Assembly: GCA_018711545.1 (NCBI GenBank)
Contig: DVIC01000066.1
Location: 1-8,113 of the forward strand
DNA from: Fimenecus stercoravium
Lineage (GTDB): Bacteria; Bacillota; Clostridia; Oscillospirales; Acutalibacteraceae
Direction of reading: 5' to 3'
DNA: 8,113 nt
Positions 5,167 through 8,113 of this stretch are shown here, piece by piece. The notes beneath the pieces were generated by a model. It had not been told where the DNA came from, did no database searches, and saw nothing but the letters and a program-made list of their open reading frames with translations. Positions within the stretch are counted from its first letter, which is position 1. Every line of letters starts with the position of its first letter. A program made the translations under genes and the position numbers.

Positions 5167-5182
5167 GTTAAACCATTAACAA
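5165..5182. promoter_or_regulatory. Candidate Rex operator (NADH/NAD+ sensor)
   Basis: TTGTTAA-ACCA-TTAACAA is a perfect 7-4-7 palindrome, identical at all 14 defined positions to the consensus TTGTTAA-N4-TTAACAA described for clostridial Rex. A chance match in a window this size is of the order of 3 in 100,000. It lies between two terminator hairpins and 67 bases upstream of the oad -35 box, an unusual distance for simple repression; no better promoter overlapping it was found on either strand. The likely target is the oad operon. Confidence 0.65.
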
Positions 5183-5211
5183 AGCGCGCAGACTTTCCGT
5201 CTGCGCGCTTT
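5181..5211 (-). terminator. First terminator after the flavoenzyme gene
   Basis: AAAGCGCGCAGAC (5181-5193) pairs perfectly with GTCTGCGCGCTTT (5199-5211) around the loop TTTCC, a 13-bp GC-rich hairpin 28 bases after the stop codon. The T tract on the - strand is short (CTTTGTTAATGG), so termination may be partial and finished by the hairpin at 5136-5166. Confidence 0.75.
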
Positions 5212-5239
5212 CTGTATGACAAAAAGAATAGTATTGAAA

Positions 5240-7315
5240 TTATCGAAGCGCCTTTGCTGCGGCATATCCGGCAGCGGTCGCGTCGGCGATCCTGCCCGTG
5301 TGCGCGGCGTCGCCGATCAGTGCGACACGTGGGAACCGGGCTTTGATCTGCGTATAGAGCTTTTGCTCCGAACGCACGCCGAGCGAGAGTACCGTATATT
5401 CCGTCTCCAAAAACACTTTTTCACCTGTAGCGGTTTTTTCGAGCTCCAGCTGTTCTGCGCCGATCGAACACAGCTTGTGTCCGGTCAAAAAGATCACGCC
5501 GTCTTTTTGAAGACGCGGCATACAGTCGTCAATGTGCTGCATCCAAGTGCCGGGCGCAATTTCGTCTGCCATTTCCACCACGGTCACGCGGTTGCCCTCG
5601 GCGCACAAAAGCTCGGCGGTCTCTAAGCCCGTCATTCCCGAACCGATTAAAGCGACCTGTGCGTTTCGGAGTTTCACTTCTCCGCTCAAAACCTCGTCCG
5701 CCGTGCAAACGTTTTTACGTTCGATACCGGGGATAGAGCGCGGACGGATGGCATTTGCACCCGTCGCCACGATGACCGCGTACGGAGCGTAGCTCGCAAT
5801 GACCTCTGGCGTCGCTTCAGTGTTATAAAGGATCTTAGCGCCGTGCTTTTCGGCGGCAGTGACCAGATCCGCAATACACCAGTTGATTTTGTCTTTGTAG
5901 GGCGGTTTGTTGGCGAGCTGTAGCTGCCCGCCAGCAAAGGGCTGTTTTTCGAGCACAACAGGGGCAAAGCCGCGTTTGCCGAGGTGTTCGGCCGCTGTCA
6001 AGCCCGCAACGCCCGCACCGACGATAACTACCGTCCGTCCTTCGCCGTCACAGTTGAGCAGATCGGTCTCGTGCCCAAGCGTCGGATTGACCGAGCACCC
6101 CGCATGTGTACCGTGAAAAGCGTTGTGCTGCATGCTTTCCATGCAGTACAGGCAGCAGATGCACCGCTTGATGTCTTCCGGATGTCCGGCCTTTGCTTTG
6201 TTTGCCCATTCAGGGTCGGCGATGTGCGGACGGCCGAGACAGACAAAGTCCTGAATTCCTTCTTCCAGCTGCTGTTCTGCCTGTTCAGGCGAACGGATCA
6301 GGTTTGCGGCAAGGACGGGGATGCGAACAGCCTTTTTGACCGCTGCCGCCATATATTTGCGCCAGCCGGGTTCAAAGGAGGTCGGTTCCAGCCAGTAGTT
6401 GTATGTGTCGTATCCGGCGGAAGACACATCGATCGCATCCGCGCCGGCTTCCTCCAGCCGTTTTGCCATCTGCACGCCCTCCTCGAGCGTGTAGCCGACG
6501 CCCGGGCGGCCGGCTTCCCGGTAGCATTCGTCCACACTCAGCCGCACGATCACGGGGAAGCTGCTCCCGCACGAGGCCTTGATGCCGGTCAGGATCTCCA
6601 AAAGAAAGCGCATACGGTTTTCTAGACTTCCGCCGTATTCATCCGTGCGGCGGTTCGTGTAAGGACTTAAAAACTGCTGCAAAAGATAGCCGTGTGCGGC
6701 ATGCAGCATCACACCGTCCGCGCCCGCTTTCTGCACGCGCACCGCGCCCGCAATGAACTGCTGCACGAGTTTGTGGATCTCCGAAACGCTCAAAGCGCGG
6801 TTGCGGCTGTCGGCGGAATAGGCTTTTTCGCATGCGGAAGGGGAGACGGTTTTTAGGAAAATATCTTTTTTCATAAAGGGCATAAGGTGCGGCGCGGCTT
6901 TATAAAACAGCTTGCCGTATGCTTTGCCGAGCACATGCTCCATGGCTACACTTATAGGCACCGTTCCCATCATCAGACCAAGATTTTGCCGCCCGGGATG
7001 GTGCAGCTGCACAAAGAATTTTGCGCCGTGGCGCTGCACACGCCGTGCGAGCTCCGCAAGCGGCTGAATGTGGTAATCGTGGCTGACCGCGAGCTGGGCA
7101 AATGCGGATGCCCCGCTGAAATCATTGACACGGGTGATCTCGGTTACGATCAGCCCCGCGCCGCCGCGCGCACGCGCTTCATAATAATTCATCATTTCCT
7201 CGGTAGGTCTGCCGTCGAACTGCCCGAAGCCGAGCATCATCGGCGGCATAACGATGCGGTTCCTGATCTCTACATTGCCGATCTTTCCGGGGGTGAACAA
7301 CTTTTCGTAAGGCAT
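5240..7315 (-). CDS. FMN/4Fe-4S/FAD NAD(P)H-dependent reductase (2-enoate reductase / 2,4-dienoyl-CoA reductase family)
   Basis: The 691-residue cytosolic flavoenzyme has an old-yellow-enzyme TIM barrel (about 1-370) with the HAAHGYLLQQFLSP active-site segment (H205, H208). A 4Fe-4S cluster motif follows (C385, C388, C391 and C407; C387 is an extra cysteine). Next come a GAGVAG dinucleotide-binding loop (433-438), a second one GSGMTG (558-563), and the C-terminal IGDA flavin motif (667-670). Electrons would pass from NAD(P)H through FAD and the cluster to FMN, which reduces an activated C=C bond or similar acceptor. The cysteine spacing C-x2-C-x2-C is the trimethylamine dehydrogenase type rather than the C-x2-C-x3-C of FadH. 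About 35-40 extra residues lie between HHPGR (105-109) and SPSA (158-161), near the active site. The start at 7315 is set by AAAGGAGAAC upstream. Substrate unknown; it follows a carbohydrate-binding-type gene by 22 bases, probably in one operon. Confidence 0.92.
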   Translation of the reverse strand: MPYEKLFTPGKIGNVEIRNRIVMPPMMLGFGQFDGRPTEEMMNYYEARARGGAGLIVTEITRVNDFSGASAFAQLAVSHDYHIQPLAELARRVQRHGAKFFVQLHHPGRQNLGLMMGTVPISVAMEHVLGKAYGKLFYKAAPHLMPFMKKDIFLKTVSPSACEKAYSADSRNRALSVSEIHKLVQQFIAGAVRVQKAGADGVMLHAAHGYLLQQFLSPYTNRRTDEYGGSLENRMRFLLEILTGIKASCGSSFPVIVRLSVDECYREAGRPGVGYTLEEGVQMAKRLEEAGADAIDVSSAGYDTYNYWLEPTSFEPGWRKYMAAAVKKAVRIPVLAANLIRSPEQAEQQLEEGIQDFVCLGRPHIADPEWANKAKAGHPEDIKRCICCLYCMESMQHNAFHGTHAGCSVNPTLGHETDLLNCDGEGRTVVIVGAGVAGLTAAEHLGKRGFAPVVLEKQPFAGGQLQLANKPPYKDKINWCIADLVTAAEKHGAKILYNTEATPEVIASYAPYAVIVATGANAIRPRSIPGIERKNVCTADEVLSGEVKLRNAQVALIGSGMTGLETAELLCAEGNRVTVVEMADEIAPGTWMQHIDDCMPRLQKDGVIFLTGHKLCSIGAEQLELEKTATGEKVFLETEYTVLSLGVRSEQKLYTQIKARFPRVALIGDAAHTGRIADATAAGYAAAKALR

Positions 7316-7337
7316 GATTTTCGTTCTCCTTTGGTAA

Positions 7338-8113
7338 TCATCCAACGTCTGCCAGCGGTGCAACAGTCACCTCTGCAATACGCGGGGCGTAGGTCGTATT
7401 TCCGTTAAAACGGTAGCTGCCGTCGTTGGCAAGCGTTATAATATTCGTTCCCTGCGTCAAATACAAAGTGATGGTCTTTGTCTTATAGGTTTCCCAGCTG
7501 TATGTGCTGCGGAAGTAGGTGTTTTGAAGCTTTTCACCGTTGACGGAAACGGTGATGTACCGTTCCACCAGATCGACGTTGTAAGCGTGCGCGCCGCCCT
7601 CTTCGTTGTTGCTGTACAGGAAAGTGATCTGGTAGTACCCATCCGCAGGCGTCAAACAGGTGATCTGTGCAGACGCACCGTTTTCACAGGAGATGTTGTC
7701 AATGTAGGAAAGAGAGCTGGTTTTTCCATAGTCCTGCGCGCTGTCAGCTTCGGGGATCTCTCGCACGGCGCCGCCTGAGATCCCAAGAGATTCCGCCGCA
7801 AAAACGGTCACGCCGCCCGTTGTTTCGCTGCTTGCCTCCGTTACTTGCACATCCATCGCATTCGGTGTGTTGACTGTGATATAGCTGATGCCGCGGCGCA
7901 GATACAGCCGGCAGCTATAAACGGGCGCATCCCCTGTGTCCATATTAAAATCAGACAGCGTTGTACCGTTCACGGTAAGCGAATTCGGTGCAGATTCTGC
8001 CGTAAATCGAATGTCATGGTAGCCGTCCTCATTTGCAAGCACAAGGAAGGTCGTCTGCGTATCGTCGGATTGGGATTCGTCCACGGCGGCATATACCGCG
8101 CCGTCCTGTGTTC
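7338..8113 (-). CDS. C-terminal part of a protein with two carbohydrate-binding-like modules (5' end outside the window)
   Basis: The reading frame is open to the right edge of the window; 257 complete residues and the TGA stop (7338-7340) are present. Two related beta-sandwich modules can be seen, sharing the order DGYxxIxF, VNGxxL, LYLxxGxxxIT. The first is coded from the window edge to about 7815 and the second from about 7808 to 7349, including SYRFNGNTTYAPRIAEVTVAPL near the end. This pattern fits CBM6/CBM35-type carbohydrate-binding modules at the end of clostridial glycoside hydrolases or surface proteins, so the whole protein is probably secreted and acts on or binds polysaccharide. 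No catalytic domain, signal peptide or cell-wall anchor is in view. A GTG at 8084 is in frame, but reading continues upstream without a stop and no ribosome binding site was noted. It is probably co-transcribed with the flavoenzyme gene 22 bases downstream. Confidence 0.75.
   Translation of the reverse strand, partial: TQDGAVYAAVDESQSDDTQTTFLVLANEDGYHDIRFTAESAPNSLTVNGTTLSDFNMDTGDAPVYSCRLYLRRGISYITVNTPNAMDVQVTEASSETTGGVTVFAAESLGISGGAVREIPEADSAQDYGKTSSLSYIDNISCENGASAQITCLTPADGYYQITFLYSNNEEGGAHAYNVDLVERYITVSVNGEKLQNTYFRSTYSWETYKTKTITLYLTQGTNIITLANDGSYRFNGNTTYAPRIAEVTVAPLADVG

Noticed and set aside
7316..7363. A start 16 codons upstream for the flavoenzyme
   Set aside because: It would overlap the end of the upstream gene and the ribosome binding site at 7323-7332; the family begins at MPYEKLFTPGKIG.
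1..8113. CRISPR array, insertion sequence or prophage elements
   Set aside because: No regularly spaced direct repeats, transposase or integrase genes or terminal inverted repeats were seen; the only direct repeats are the biotinyl domains, their linkers and the short tRNA-associated strings.

Overview
The window looks like a chromosomal segment of an anaerobic Firmicute of the class Clostridia, plausibly a gut Oscillospirales-type organism. The support is inference from several signs: strong AGGAGG-type ribosome binding sites, moderate-to-high GC coding regions with AT-rich intergenic DNA, a biotin-dependent Na+-pumping decarboxylase operon split in the clostridial way (separate biotin carrier), an oxygen-sensitive-type Fe-S flavin reductase, and a perfect match to the clostridial Rex operator. 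No phage, IS element or CRISPR array is visible.

Left end, + strand (1-1019): an intrinsic terminator runs directly into the ribosome binding site of a small cytosolic von Willebrand A (vWA) protein with an intact metal site. A 163-base AT-rich gap follows, then a tRNA-Leu(CAA) gene with its own sigma-70-type promoter and terminator. Positions 1020-1213 hold no gene, but they contain a second terminator-like hairpin sharing its apex with the tRNA terminator, and a hairpin that probably ends transcription from both sides.

Centre, - strand (1214-5097): a compact four-gene operon transcribed right to left from a clear promoter (TTGAAT-17-TATAAT). The order is alpha carboxyltransferase (OadA type, no biotin domain), small membrane subunit (OadG type), a biotin carrier with two tandem biotinyl domains, and the beta membrane subunit (Na+ channel/decarboxylase). 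Together they should convert oxaloacetate to pyruvate and CO2 while exporting Na+, or run in reverse. Each downstream gene has its Shine-Dalgarno fused to the preceding stop codon. Between this operon and the next lies a perfect TTGTTAA-N4-TTAACAA palindrome, the Rex (NADH/NAD+ sensor) consensus, placed between two terminator hairpins.

Right end, - strand (5136-8113): a two-gene unit, cut by the window edge. Its last gene is a 691-residue flavoenzyme (old yellow enzyme/FMN domain, 4Fe-4S site, FAD/NAD(P) domains) of the 2-enoate reductase / 2,4-dienoyl-CoA reductase / trimethylamine dehydrogenase family. The gene 22 bases upstream encodes the C-terminal part of a protein with two related carbohydrate-binding-like beta-sandwich modules. 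The best candidates for novelty are the Rex site in front of a Na+ pump operon, the double-biotinyl carrier, and the pairing of a sugar-binding protein with an enoate-reductase-type flavoenzyme that has an unusual insertion near its active site.
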